Assembly: GCA_040776985.1 (NCBI GenBank)
Contig: JAXGZL010000002.1
Span: 434,001-498,000 of the forward strand
Length of the DNA: 64,000 nucleotides
Origin: UBA6115 sp040776985
GTDB taxonomy: Bacteria; Bacillota; Clostridia; Christensenellales; Aristaeellaceae
Direction of reading: 5' to 3'
A program made the position numbers and the translations under genes. Below, piece by piece: positions 32,608-41,066 of the stretch (position 1 is its first letter; the number at the start of each line of letters is the position of its first letter). Below the pieces are notes generated by a model. It made no database searches. It worked only from the letters and a program-made list of their open reading frames with translations, and was not told the DNA's origin.

Positions 32608-33661
32608 GGCGGATGGCTTCCTCCTGTCCGGTGGCGAAACGGTAGGCGCCCTCTGCCAAGGCGGCCAGTTCATCCTCGCCCGGGTAGACAGTGCAGCCGG
32701 CGATCCAGTCCACCTGGCGGATGATGTCCTGGGTGATGCGCGGGTTATAGGCCAGCCCGCCTGTCAGCAGGATCTGGTCCACCTTTCCGGACAGGGGCAC
32801 TGCCAGGGCCGCAATCTGCTTTGCAATCTGATAGGTCATGGCATCAAGTACCAGGGCGATCTGGGGCTCTGTGTCGGCGCGCTCCGCCAGGGACCTGACA
32901 TCGTTGCTGCCGAAGTAGGACATCAGCCCGCCCTTGTAATACAGATCCTTCCTCAGGGCCTCGCTGTCCCCTTTATAGGCCTTCAGCAGGGTGAAGATGT
33001 TCCTGTGGCTCAGCGCCCCCACCCGCTCGGGGGAGAAGGGGCCTTCCCCGTCCACCCCGTTGCTCACATCCACCGCGCGCAGGTTCTGGTAGGCGCTGAC
33101 CGTCACGCCGCCCCCCATATGGGCCACCACAAAGGCGCTGCGATGGGGATCCAATTGGTGCGCCTCGCAATACAGGCGGACCACCCGCTTTGCGTTCAGG
33201 GCGTGGAAGATGCTGCTGCGCGTCACCCCGTTGTAGCCGGACACCCGGGCGATGTCGCTGAGCTCATCCGTGCAGGGGGCATCCGCAAAGACGGCAGGGA
33301 TGCCGGTTTCCCGGCTCCAGTCATAGCCCATCAATAGGCCGATGTTGGAGGCGTGCTCGCCATAGCGGCCGGTCTGGGCATCCTCCACAATGGCGGGGGT
33401 GATGTGATAGATGCCGCCCGGCATGGGCCTGATGATGCCGCCGCGCATCGCAAACACAGCAAAATCAGACAGGGCATGGCCCGTCTCCTTCAGCCATTCT
33501 TCAATGATTTCTCTTCTGAAATCCCGCTGCTGGTAGATGGTGGCAAGGCCGGCCATCTCCGCCTTGTCGTGGCGGAAGGTCTGCGTCAGCAGCTGCCTTG
33601 TGTCTTCAAAAATGCCGGTTTTTGTAGATGTGGAACCAAGATTGACAACCAAAATCTTCAT
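32600..33661 (-). CDS. buk: Butyrate (branched-chain acyl) kinase
   Basis: 353 residues from the ATG at 33661, which starts MKILVVNLGSTSTK, the first phosphate loop of the acetate/butyrate kinase family. The usual middle motif appears as VVAHMGGGVTVSA, and LTGGLAYNPRI lies near the C-terminus. It makes ATP and a short-chain acid from butyryl- or isobutyryl/isovaleryl-phosphate. Being first in an operon with VorDABC, it probably works on branched acyl phosphates. No phosphotransbutyrylase gene is visible in the window. Confidence 0.92.
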   Translation of the reverse strand: MKILVVNLGSTSTKTGIFEDTRQLLTQTFRHDKAEMAGLATIYQQRDFRREIIEEWLKETGHALSDFAVFAMRGGIIRPMPGGIYHITPAIVEDAQTGRYGEHASNIGLLMGYDWSRETGIPAVFADAPCTDELSDIARVSGYNGVTRSSIFHALNAKRVVRLYCEAHQLDPHRSAFVVAHMGGGVTVSAYQNLRAVDVSNGVDGEGPFSPERVGALSHRNIFTLLKAYKGDSEALRKDLYYKGGLMSYFGSNDVRSLAERADTEPQIALVLDAMTYQIAKQIAALAVPLSGKVDQILLTGGLAYNPRITQDIIRQVDWIAGCTVYPGEDELAALAEGAYRFATGQEEAIRLD

Positions 33662-33705
33662 TGTTGATGACTCCATGGTGGACAAAATTCTGCTCACTTG
33701 TCCAT

Positions 33706-33734
33706 AGCATAACTTGCTCAGGGACAGAATGCAA
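33706..33734 (-). promoter_or_regulatory. Sigma-A promoter for buk-vor operon, overlapping a palindrome
   Basis: Minus strand TTGCAT (33734-33729), 17 bp, TATGCT (33711-33706). The -35 box lies inside the palindrome GAATGC-AAGA-GCATTC at 33727-33742, a possible operator. Confidence 0.6.
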
Positions 33735-33754
33735 GAGCATTCATCCTTGCATAA

Positions 33755-33769
33755 AAATTTCTTAAAAGT
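33755..33769. promoter_or_regulatory. CodY-box-like site between buk and leucine dehydrogenase
   Basis: AAATTTCTTAAAAGT matches 12 of 15 positions of the CodY consensus AATTTTCWGAAAATT. It is directly upstream of the leucine dehydrogenase -35 box. CodY senses branched-chain amino acids, which fits the genes, but an AT-rich gap gives chance matches and no codY gene is in the window. Confidence 0.3.
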
Positions 33770-33770
33770 A

Positions 33771-33799
33771 TTGCGCAAGATGTTTGATCGGGATATAAT
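33771..33799 (+). promoter_or_regulatory. Sigma-A promoter for leucine dehydrogenase
   Basis: TTGCGC (33771-33776), 17 bp, TATAAT (33794-33799), 31 bp before the start codon. Confidence 0.75.
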
Positions 33800-33829
33800 C
33801 GAATCAAATAACACATACGGAGGAAAAAC

Positions 33830-34909
33830 ATGGCAGAATTATCAGTGTTTGACCACATGCAGGAACACCAGTACGAACAGGTGATTCACTTCTATGACCG
33901 CAGCACGGGGCTGAAGGGCATCACGGTGATTCACAACACCACGTTGGGACCGGCACTGGGCGGAACCCGCATCTGGAACTACGCGGACGAAAACGAAGCG
34001 CTGATTGACTGCCTCCGTCTGGCCAGGGGCATGACTTTCAAATCCGCCGCCGCGGGGCTTAACCTGGGAGGCGGCAAGACCGTACTGATCGGCGACGCCA
34101 ACAAGGTGAAATCAGAAGCCTATTTCCGCGCCCTGGGGCGCTATGTGCAGAGCCTGAACGGCCGCTATATCACCGCTGAGGATGTGAACACCTCCACCAA
34201 GGACATGGGCTATGTGGCGATGGAGACCAACCATGTGGTGGGGCTGGAAGGCAAGAGCGGCAACCCCTCCCCGGTGACGGCCATGGGCGTGTTCCACGGG
34301 GTGCGGGCAGGCCTGTTCAAGAAATTTGGCGACACGGAGTTTGAGAAGTACACCTTCGCGGTGCAGGGCGCCGGCCAGACCGGCTACTACCTGATCAAAT
34401 ACCTGGTGGAAGCGGGGGCCAGGGAGATTTGCTTTACAGAACTGAACCCCAGGCACATCGAGCGCATGCGGGATGAGCATCCCCAGGTGCGCTTTGTGAA
34501 GCCAGAGGAAATCTTCAGCCAGGATGTGGACGTGCTGTCCCCCTGCGCCCTGGGCGGCTCCCTCAACGACCAGAGCATTCCCCAGCTGAAGGCCTCTGTG
34601 ATCGCGGGCTCCACCAACAATGTGCTGCTGGACGAGGAAAAGCACGCCAGAATGCTGATGGAGCGGGGCATCATCTACTGCCCGGACTTTGTGATCAACG
34701 CCGGCGGCCTCATCAACGTCTATCACGAAATCCATGGCTACAACAAGGAGCGGGCGATGGCTGACACCGCCAGGATCTATGACCGGGTGCTGCAGATCTT
34801 TGATATCGCGGAGCGGGACGGCATCACCACCCACGCCGCCGCCCGGGTGTTTGCCAAGGAGCGGATTGAAAGCATCAAAAACATGCACGACAACTACATC
34901 CCCCGCTGA
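33830..34909 (+). CDS. Leucine/valine/phenylalanine-type amino acid dehydrogenase
   Basis: 359 residues, the length of leucine dehydrogenases rather than of glutamate dehydrogenases (~420-450). The substrate domain has GPALGGTR (40-47) and two lysines in MTFKSAAAGLNLGGGK (Lys 71, Lys 83) that match the catalytic lysines of Bacillus leucine dehydrogenase. The NAD domain uses GAGQTG in place of the more usual GxGNVG. It oxidatively deaminates branched-chain amino acids to 2-oxoacids, feeding the divergent Vor/Buk operon. Ribosome site GGAGG is present. Confidence 0.88.
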   Translation: MAELSVFDHMQEHQYEQVIHFYDRSTGLKGITVIHNTTLGPALGGTRIWNYADENEALIDCLRLARGMTFKSAAAGLNLGGGKTVLIGDANKVKSEAYFRALGRYVQSLNGRYITAEDVNTSTKDMGYVAMETNHVVGLEGKSGNPSPVTAMGVFHGVRAGLFKKFGDTEFEKYTFAVQGAGQTGYYLIKYLVEAGAREICFTELNPRHIERMRDEHPQVRFVKPEEIFSQDVDVLSPCALGGSLNDQSIPQLKASVIAGSTNNVLLDEEKHARMLMERGIIYCPDFVINAGGLINVYHEIHGYNKERAMADTARIYDRVLQIFDIAERDGITTHAAARVFAKERIESIKNMHDNYIPR

Positions 34910-34947
34910 GGCAGGGGATGGGCTGAAACTCAATAGAATAACGTTTT

Positions 34948-36180
34948 TTACTGGCGCTGCGAGGGGGAGGTTTTCTCCCCCTCGTTTTGCAGCCAGGCGC
35001 AAAGAAGCATCATCATCAGGGCCATGGACTGGATGATGACGGAGACCAGGTTCAGAGTGCCCACGCCATAGCGGTCCACAATGACGCCGGCCAGGGGATT
35101 GGCCACAATGGCCGCCAGGGCGCCGCTGGTGGACACCAGCACCTGGGCCCGTACCTTTTCGTGTGGCTTGACGATGTCGTTAACAAAATAAACCGAGCTG
35201 ATGGCATACAGCCCAAAGCAAAACACGCTGGATGCCATGGCGATCATGATGCCGGGAAGCCCCTTTGCAAACAGGATGATCAGCGCCTTCCCCAGATAGC
35301 TGACAAAAGAGGCGGTGAGAAGCGCCCGAGCGCGCACATGCCTGAGCAGAAAGGGGGAAAGAAGCAGGCCCGGCATTTCCATACCCACCTGCAGGGACAT
35401 GGCAATGCCCAGGGAGGTCTGGCTGCCGCCGGTGCTGCTGATAATGCGGGGCAGGAAGACCAGGTTGTTGGCCTGGCCCGCGTTCATCAGGATGCTGGCC
35501 AGAAGAAAGACCTGCAGCACGCGGCTGGAAGCCAGCAGGTGCTGGAAGCTGGTGTGGGGCGTTGACCTGTCCTTCAGATGCACCGGGCAGGCCTCCCCTG
35601 CCGGGGTGGGCTTTGGCATGGTAAAGGCAAAGAAAAAGGCAATGGCCAGGGCTGCCAGGGAAAGGGGCATCAGGATGCTGGCGTCGTAATGCTCCAGCAT
35701 CAGGCCCAGAAAAAAGGCGGCGGAGGCGTAGATGGTGGCGCTGACCCCTCGGGGCCAACCGAAGTTGACCGGCAGGCCCAGGTTGACAAACTGCATGATC
35801 AGCGCGTTGTACAGCCCCGGGATGGCGTTGATCAGGCCGCCTGCCAGGCTGTAAACCACCAGCATCAAAATGATGGGCAGGGGGATCAGGGCCAGCAGCC
35901 CCGCCAGCAGCAGAAAGGCCAGGTAGATGATGATGGCTGTCCGCTTGATGGGGACATGTGGGTTCTTGTCGCAATAGGAGGAGGCGAAAAGCTGAAACGC
36001 CACGGTGATGATGGAGATGAGGGAGGAGGTGAGCCCAATCAGGGTGTCGCTGAAGCCATAATGGCTCAGATACACCGTCATAAAGCCGGAGAAGATGCAC
36101 ACCGTCAGCCAATGGGAGGACTGGAGGCCCGCGTACATGGCCTCAATCCTGAGCGTGCTGGGTTTTCCTGGCTTTGACAT
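34948..36180 (-). CDS. MFS transporter
   Basis: 410 residues from the ATG at 36180 with AGGAGG six bases upstream. About 12 hydrophobic segments are present in two halves separated by a hydrophilic loop near residue 200. Early YLSHYGFSDTLIGL and later FVNDIVKPHEKVRAQ resemble the nucleoside/sugar proton symporter-like MFS group. Substrate unknown. It is convergent with leucine dehydrogenase and divergent from the transhydrogenase; its final codons (NEGEKTSPSQRQ) encode the plus-strand terminator hairpin. Confidence 0.85.
   Translation of the reverse strand: MSKPGKPSTLRIEAMYAGLQSSHWLTVCIFSGFMTVYLSHYGFSDTLIGLTSSLISIITVAFQLFASSYCDKNPHVPIKRTAIIIYLAFLLLAGLLALIPLPIILMLVVYSLAGGLINAIPGLYNALIMQFVNLGLPVNFGWPRGVSATIYASAAFFLGLMLEHYDASILMPLSLAALAIAFFFAFTMPKPTPAGEACPVHLKDRSTPHTSFQHLLASSRVLQVFLLASILMNAGQANNLVFLPRIISSTGGSQTSLGIAMSLQVGMEMPGLLLSPFLLRHVRARALLTASFVSYLGKALIILFAKGLPGIMIAMASSVFCFGLYAISSVYFVNDIVKPHEKVRAQVLVSTSGALAAIVANPLAGVIVDRYGVGTLNLVSVIIQSMALMMMLLCAWLQNEGEKTSPSQRQ
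34960..34988 (+). terminator. Terminator of leucine dehydrogenase, inside the MFS coding region
   Basis: CGAGGGGGAG (34960-34969), loop GTTTT, CTCCCCCTCG (34975-34984), TTTT. It is formed by the last codons of the convergent MFS gene on the other strand. Confidence 0.8.
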
Positions 36181-36216
36181 CCTGTCCTCCTGTACGGTTC
36201 CATCAGAACCAGTCAT

Positions 36217-36244
36217 ATCTTAAGATTTTCCCTGTGATTGTCAA
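36217..36244 (-). promoter_or_regulatory. Promoter for the MFS gene
   Basis: Minus strand consensus TTGACA (36244-36239), 16 bp, TAAGAT (36222-36217). Confidence 0.5.
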
Positions 36245-36268
36245 GACAAGCAAGGTAAAATTGCGCCG

Positions 36269-36306
36269 AAAAACAAAATATTCAGTGTTGTATATATTTT
36301 GTTTTT
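36269..36306. promoter_or_regulatory. AT-rich 13-bp inverted repeat over the transhydrogenase promoter
   Basis: AAAAACAAAATAT (36269-36281) and ATATTTTGTTTTT (36294-36306) are perfect inverted repeats with a 12-bp centre. The -35 box lies in the centre and the right arm fills the promoter spacer, as expected for a repressor operator. Confidence 0.55.
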
Positions 36307-36316
36307 GGTTTATACT
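36288..36316 (+). promoter_or_regulatory. Sigma-A promoter for pntAA-pntAB-pntB
   Basis: TTGTAT (36288-36293), 17 bp, TATACT (36311-36316). Confidence 0.7.
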
Positions 36317-36349
36317 GGCAGGGACATAACGACATAACAGGAGGTATCT

Positions 36350-37507
36350 ATGATTATCGGCATCCCAAAGGAAATCATGCATGACGAAGACCGGGTGGCA
36401 GCCACGCCGGCCACCTGCGAGAAGTATGTGAAGGACGGCCATCAGGTGCTGGTGGAAGCCGGCGCCGGCGAGGGGGCCTTCTTCCATGATGCGCAGTACG
36501 AAGCAGCCGGCGCCCGGGTGGTGCCGGATGCCAAAGCCGTGTATGAGCAGGCAGAACTGATTTTGAAGGTCAAAGAGCCCCTGTTTAATGAGAAATTCAA
36601 CCTCCACGAAGTGGACATGATGCGGGCCGGTCAATATCTGATCACCTTCATCCATCCGGCGGCCCCCGCCAACCACGAGATGGTGGGCAACCTGGCCAAG
36701 CGCGGGGTGATCTCCATGACCCTGGACGGGGTGCCCCGCATCAGCCGGGCGCAGAGCATGGACGCCCTGACCAGCATGTCCACCTGTGCTGGCTATAAGG
36801 GCACGCTGATGGGCTGCAACATGCTGCCCCGTTTTGCGCCCCAGATCTTCTCCGCCGTGGGCATGATCAAGCCCATCAACATGCTGGTGGTGGGCACCGG
36901 CGTCGCGGGCCTTCAGGCGCTGGCCACCGGCAAGCGGCTGGGCGCCAAAACCTTCGCGGCGGACATCCGTCCGGCTGCCCGGGAACAGGCCCAGAGCCTG
37001 GGCGCCCAGGTGATTGATCTGGGCGTGCCGGAAGAAGCGGGCGTGGGGGAAGGTGGCTATGCCAGGGCCCTGAGCCCGGAACTGCTGGAGCAGGAGCGCA
37101 AGGTGCTGGCAGAGAAGCTGCCTGAGATGGACCTGGTCTTCCTGTCCGCGCTGATTCCTGGCAAGCTGGCCCCCATCCTGGTGACCGAGGACATGGTCAA
37201 GGCCATGAAGCCGGGCGCCGTGATTGTGGACATCTCCATTGACCAGGGCGGCAACTGCCAGCTGACCCCGCCGGGCGAAATCATCCTGAAGCATCATGTG
37301 CATCTGGTGGGCATCAAGAACATCCCCGGCCTGCTGCCGGAAAGCGCCACCACCATGTTCGCCATGAATGTGTACAACCTGGTGCACTACCTGCTGGAGG
37401 ACGGCAGCTTCCACCTGGAGCGGGAGGATGACATCATCAAGGGCATCCTGACCACCATGGACGGGCGCATTGTGCACCAGGGGGCGCGGGAGGCAATGAA
37501 GCTGTGA
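36350..37507 (+). CDS. pntAA: Proton-translocating NAD(P) transhydrogenase, alpha-1 subunit (NAD-binding)
   Basis: 385 residues, domain I only. MIIGIPKEIMHDEDRVAATP resembles alanine dehydrogenase, but the next two genes identify it as the split transhydrogenase alpha. The NAD-binding GTGVAGLQALATGKRLGA (Rossmann) and the RQ-loop region (DIRPAAREQAQSLGAQ) are present. It passes hydride between NADH and NADP through domain III of PntB while protons move across the membrane. Preceded by AGGAGG. It overlaps pntAB by 4 bp (GTGA). Confidence 0.93.
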   Translation: MIIGIPKEIMHDEDRVAATPATCEKYVKDGHQVLVEAGAGEGAFFHDAQYEAAGARVVPDAKAVYEQAELILKVKEPLFNEKFNLHEVDMMRAGQYLITFIHPAAPANHEMVGNLAKRGVISMTLDGVPRISRAQSMDALTSMSTCAGYKGTLMGCNMLPRFAPQIFSAVGMIKPINMLVVGTGVAGLQALATGKRLGAKTFAADIRPAAREQAQSLGAQVIDLGVPEEAGVGEGGYARALSPELLEQERKVLAEKLPEMDLVFLSALIPGKLAPILVTEDMVKAMKPGAVIVDISIDQGGNCQLTPPGEIILKHHVHLVGIKNIPGLLPESATTMFAMNVYNLVHYLLEDGSFHLEREDDIIKGILTTMDGRIVHQGAREAMKL

Positions 37508-37809
37508 GCGGTCTGGAATTAATTCTGGTGGTGGTCTTTGTGGTGGCAGCGCTGCTTGGCTATAAGCTGATTGGCGCCGTGCCCAGCCTTCTGCATACGC
37601 CGCTGATGAGCGGCATGAACGCCCTGTCGGGCATCACCATCCTGGGGATGATCGCGGTGACCGCCTTCTCCCAAAGCGTGCTGGGCAAGCTGATTGGCAT
37701 GCTGGGCATCATCGCCGCCACCATGAACGTGGTGGCGGGCTTTGGGGCTACCGACAGGATGCTGCACATGTTCAAGGGCGGAAAAGTTGAGGAGGAGAAA
37801 GCGAAATGA
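37504..37809 (+). CDS. pntAB: NAD(P) transhydrogenase, alpha-2 subunit (membrane)
   Basis: 101 residues beginning with GTG at 37504, inside the pntAA stop. It contains about three membrane helices with the PLMSGMNALSGI segment characteristic of domain II alpha. The three-gene arrangement (alpha-1, alpha-2, beta) is the Rhodospirillum rubrum-type organisation rather than the fused E. coli pntA. It ends in a charged tail KVEEEKAK and overlaps pntB by 4 bp. Confidence 0.94.
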   Translation: MSGLELILVVVFVVAALLGYKLIGAVPSLLHTPLMSGMNALSGITILGMIAVTAFSQSVLGKLIGMLGIIAATMNVVAGFGATDRMLHMFKGGKVEEEKAK

Positions 37810-39257
37810 ACGATTCTATAAACGCTGTCTCCGGCTTTCCCCTGTTTATCTCCATTGTGATTCCCCTGCTGCTGAGCCTGGGGGTGCTTTACGGCATCAA
37901 GCTGATGAGCAACGTGAAAACCGCTGTCCGGGGCAACCGGGTCAGCGCGCTGTGCATGCTGCTGGCCATCGTCTATGTCTTTTTCAGGACGGACCTGGCC
38001 GGTTCCCTGGTCTACATCATCCTGGGCCTGATGATAGGCACCCTGGTCAGCGTGGTGATGACCATCAAGGTCAAGATGATCCAGATGCCCCAGATGGTGG
38101 GCCTCCTAAACGGCCTGGGCGGCCTGGCCTCCGCCGTGGCGGCGGTGCTGACCCTGCTGGCAGGCAAGGAGCAGTCCGCTTTCAGCCTGGTCACCTCCGG
38201 CCTGGCGCTGGCGGTGGGCGCGGTCACCTTCTCCGGTTCCCTGGTGGCAGCGGGCAAGCTGCACGGCAAGCTGCCCCAGAAGCCCAGGGTCTATCCCCTG
38301 CATCAGGGGATGACCATCCTGCTCGCCCTGGCGATGCTGGTAATGATGGTTCTGCTTCCAGTGCAGCCGGGTAGCGTCACCCTGCTGTGCGTGCTGATGA
38401 TTCTGGCGGGGCTTGCCTTTGGCTATCTCTTTGCCATCCGGGTGGGCGGAGCGGACATGCCCATCACCATCAGCCTGCTGAACTCCACCTCCGGTGTGGC
38501 GGCGGGCATCGCGGGCATGGCCCTGGGAGACATCCTACTGGTGGCGGTGGGCGGCATTGTGGGGGCCTCCGGCCTTCTGCTGACCCAGATCATGTGCCGG
38601 GCGATGAACCGTCATCTGAGCGCGGTGCTCTTTGGCAAGGCGGCTGCCCCGACGGTTGCCAAACCGGTCAAAGAGGAAGAGAAACCAATCTCCGAGCCTG
38701 AACCGGCGGCTGAAGAAGTTGTTGTAGAAGAGGCGGCCCAGGAAGCCGCGCCGGCAGACCCGGGCCAGTGGTTGAAGGAGGCACAGAGCCTCATCATCAT
38801 CCCCGGTTACGGCATGGCCCTGTCCCAGGCCCAGGAGCAGGTGAAGGCGCTGATGGACCGCATGGAAGCAGCCGGTAAAGAAGTGCGCTTTGCCATCCAC
38901 CCGGTGGCGGGCAGGATGCCCGGGCACATGAACGTGCTGCTGGCGGAAGTGGATGTGCCCTATGACAAGCTGTTTGAGATGGATGACATCAATCCGGACT
39001 TTGAAAAGACCGACCTGGTTCTGGTCATCGGCGCCAACGACGTGGTGAACCCTGCCGCCAACACAGCGGAGGGCACCCCGATCTATGGGATGCCGGTGCT
39101 CAAGGCAGACGCGGCCAAAAAGCTGATTATCTGCAACTTTGATACCAAGCCCGGCTACGCCGGGGTGCCCAACCCCTTGTATGATGGCGCGCCCCACATT
39201 TACCTGATGCTGGGGGATGCCAAGGCCAGCCTGGAAGAGCTGCTGGCCAAGATGTAA
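37806..39257 (+). CDS. pntB: NAD(P) transhydrogenase, beta subunit (membrane and NADP-binding)
   Basis: 483 residues. The first ~275 residues are the membrane domain with about 8-9 helices, including GGADMPITISLLNSTSGVA. A linker rich in Glu and Ala (about 285-315) follows, and domain III binds NADP: IIIPGYGMALSQAQ, HPVAGRMPGHMNVLLAE, IGANDVVNPAA. All canonical landmarks are intact, so the enzyme should work. It would supply NADPH from NADH using the proton gradient or, in reverse, build a gradient. Confidence 0.95.
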   Translation: MNDSINAVSGFPLFISIVIPLLLSLGVLYGIKLMSNVKTAVRGNRVSALCMLLAIVYVFFRTDLAGSLVYIILGLMIGTLVSVVMTIKVKMIQMPQMVGLLNGLGGLASAVAAVLTLLAGKEQSAFSLVTSGLALAVGAVTFSGSLVAAGKLHGKLPQKPRVYPLHQGMTILLALAMLVMMVLLPVQPGSVTLLCVLMILAGLAFGYLFAIRVGGADMPITISLLNSTSGVAAGIAGMALGDILLVAVGGIVGASGLLLTQIMCRAMNRHLSAVLFGKAAAPTVAKPVKEEEKPISEPEPAAEEVVVEEAAQEAAPADPGQWLKEAQSLIIIPGYGMALSQAQEQVKALMDRMEAAGKEVRFAIHPVAGRMPGHMNVLLAEVDVPYDKLFEMDDINPDFEKTDLVLVIGANDVVNPAANTAEGTPIYGMPVLKADAAKKLIICNFDTKPGYAGVPNPLYDGAPHIYLMLGDAKASLEELLAKM

Positions 39258-39259
39258 AA

Positions 39260-39297
39260 AACCAACGAGGGGGAGCCGCACAAAACGGTCCCCCCTC
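39260..39297. terminator. Hairpin between convergent pntB and DUF1667 genes
   Basis: GAGGGGG and CCG arms pair with CGG and CCCCCTC around a seven-base loop. On the minus strand it is followed a few bases later by TTTTTTAC, so it terminates mainly the minus operon. Confidence 0.65.
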
Positions 39298-39315
39298 ATC
39301 ATATAGGAGCAAGCT

Positions 39316-39672
39316 TTAAACCAGCGAGCGGGTGGCCACCAGGCGGACGCCGGTGCCGGCCACGTTTTCCAGCAGTACGTCCCCCATCAGAATGGGCAGA
39401 CGCAGCTGCAGCTGGTGGATGGCCTGCATGCAGTCCGCGATCTTGTCCTTGGGGATGGGGTTTTCTGTTTTCAGGCTGACCGGCACGCTGCTGCCAGCCA
39501 CCGGGGCCACCGCCGTCACCATGCGCATGGGACGCAGGCATTCCTGCCTGGCATAGGTTTCACCCCGCTTGCAGGCATTGCCCGTCACCTGGGTCACCGC
39601 CCCGTCCTCCACCACCACCTGCATCCGGCAGCCCACAGGGCAGCTGATGCAGGTGATTTCATGTTCTGTCAT
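39316..39672 (-). CDS. DUF1667 cysteine-rich redox-associated protein
   Basis: 118 residues with Cys 8, 11 and 15 near the N-terminus (ITCISCPVGC) and further cysteines around NACKRGETYARQECLRP, the pattern of the DUF1667 family. These small proteins often accompany FAD-dependent oxidoreductases and glycerol-3-phosphate dehydrogenase genes and probably bind a metal cluster. No such partner is adjacent here: the gene follows pepV by 2 bp at the end of a long minus operon. Function unknown. Confidence 0.82.
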   Translation of the reverse strand: MTEHEITCISCPVGCRMQVVVEDGAVTQVTGNACKRGETYARQECLRPMRMVTAVAPVAGSSVPVSLKTENPIPKDKIADCMQAIHQLQLRLPILMGDVLLENVAGTGVRLVATRSLV

Positions 39673-39674
39673 CC

Positions 39675-41054
39675 TTATTCCTCTTTCCCGGCGAGCCTGA
39701 TGATGGCCTTGGCGAAGATTTCCATGCTCTGCATCAACTTATCCAGGTTCACATGCTCATCCGCCTGGTGGGCCACATCCGGGTCCTCCGGGAAGGAGGC
39801 GCCAAAGGCAACGCCTTCCCTGAGGCTTCTGGCATAGGTGCCGCCGCCTGTGGAGACGCCTTTCTTCTCCCGCCCGGTCACCTCGTGATAGGAATCCAGC
39901 AGGCCCTGCACCAACTCGCTTGAAAGGGGCACATAGTGGGGCGTTCTGATGGACAGCTGCTCTACATCCAGGCCATTAACATGATCCTGAATCAGCGGCT
40001 TGACCCGGGTGCCGTCCACCATCAGCGGGGTGCGGATATCCAGCGTCACCGACACCATGCCATCTGCCACCCGGATGATGCCCATGTTGCAGGTGAGGTC
40101 GCCGCTCATGGCGTCCTTCACCTGAATGCCAAGGCCCTCGCCCAGATACTGGGTGCCGATCTTGTCCGCCAGCTCGGCAATGGCGCCCTTTGCGCCCAGA
40201 TCCCGCAGGGTGATCAGCATCTGCCCAATGGCGTTGCGGGCGGTGTAGGGGTGGGCGGCATGTCCGTTGATGCCGGTGGCGGTGATGCGCAGGCCGTCTT
40301 CCGTCATCTCCGCCTTCACTGGCCAGCCGTGTTTCCGGCTGATCTCTTCCACCTGGGGGATGAGGGAGGCATCCCCCGCCACCAGCGCGGTGGCGGCGCC
40401 CGGGATCACGTTGAAGCGCTCGCCCACATCAAAGGCCAGCACCTGCAGGCCATCCTCGCTCAAAGGGCCGCTGAGCCTGAAGTGCAGGCCGCCCTTTTCA
40501 ATATGGATCACGGGATAGGTGGCATCCGGGCTGAAGCCGCTTCTGGGCATGGTGGCCACCTTGTTGTAGTGATCAATATCCTGCCAGCCGCTTTCCTCAT
40601 CGCAGCCGATGATCAGCTTCACCTTGCGCCGCAGCGGGATCCCCGCTTCCTTGACGGCCAGCATGGCATAAAAGGCGGCTACCAGCGGCCCCTTGTCGTC
40701 GCTGGTGCCCCGGCCGTACATGAGATTGCCCTCAATGGCAGCGCCAAAGGGATCCCGGGTCCAGCCGTCGCCCACCGGCACCACATCCACATGGGCAAGG
40801 ATGGCCAGGGCATCCTCATCGCTGCCCTCGCCCATCTCCGCTTCGCCGATGTAATTGTCAAAGTTGCGGGTGACAAAGCCCAGATCCCCGCAGGTTTTGA
40901 GGGCTGTTTCCAGCATCCTGGCCAGTTCCTTGCCAAAGGGGGCGCCTGGGGCGGGTTTATCTTCCAAGCTTGGAATCATCACCCACTGTTTCAGGGTGCT
41001 GATCATCCGCTCCCGATACTGTTCCAGATTCAGCTTTCCGCCATGCTTTGTCAT
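39675..41054 (-). CDS. pepV: M20 family dipeptidase (PepV/Sapep type)
   Basis: 459 residues. The N-terminal metal site is in AHVDVVPVGDGW, followed by GRGTSDDKGPLVAA and CDEESGWQD, which carry metal and catalytic residues. HIEKGGLHF and an inserted lid domain follow, ending with GGGTYARSLREGVAFGASFP and a late His. PepV removes N-terminal residues from dipeptides in the cytoplasm and suits an amino acid fermenter. It starts 12 bp after the aminotransferase. Confidence 0.92.
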   Translation of the reverse strand: MTKHGGKLNLEQYRERMISTLKQWVMIPSLEDKPAPGAPFGKELARMLETALKTCGDLGFVTRNFDNYIGEAEMGEGSDEDALAILAHVDVVPVGDGWTRDPFGAAIEGNLMYGRGTSDDKGPLVAAFYAMLAVKEAGIPLRRKVKLIIGCDEESGWQDIDHYNKVATMPRSGFSPDATYPVIHIEKGGLHFRLSGPLSEDGLQVLAFDVGERFNVIPGAATALVAGDASLIPQVEEISRKHGWPVKAEMTEDGLRITATGINGHAAHPYTARNAIGQMLITLRDLGAKGAIAELADKIGTQYLGEGLGIQVKDAMSGDLTCNMGIIRVADGMVSVTLDIRTPLMVDGTRVKPLIQDHVNGLDVEQLSIRTPHYVPLSSELVQGLLDSYHEVTGREKKGVSTGGGTYARSLREGVAFGASFPEDPDVAHQADEHVNLDKLMQSMEIFAKAIIRLAGKEE

Positions 41055-41066
41055 CAGTCTTTCTCC

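Noticed and set aside
32608..32673. Longer ATG start (32673) for the P-loop protein
   Set aside because: It would overlap buk by 74 bp and add a non-homologous-looking leader; the TTG at 32607 has a ribosome site and matches stop-start coupling used throughout the operon.
36350..37507. Alanine dehydrogenase
   Set aside because: The family resemblance is real, but the two coupled downstream genes are transhydrogenase membrane subunits, so this is PntAA.
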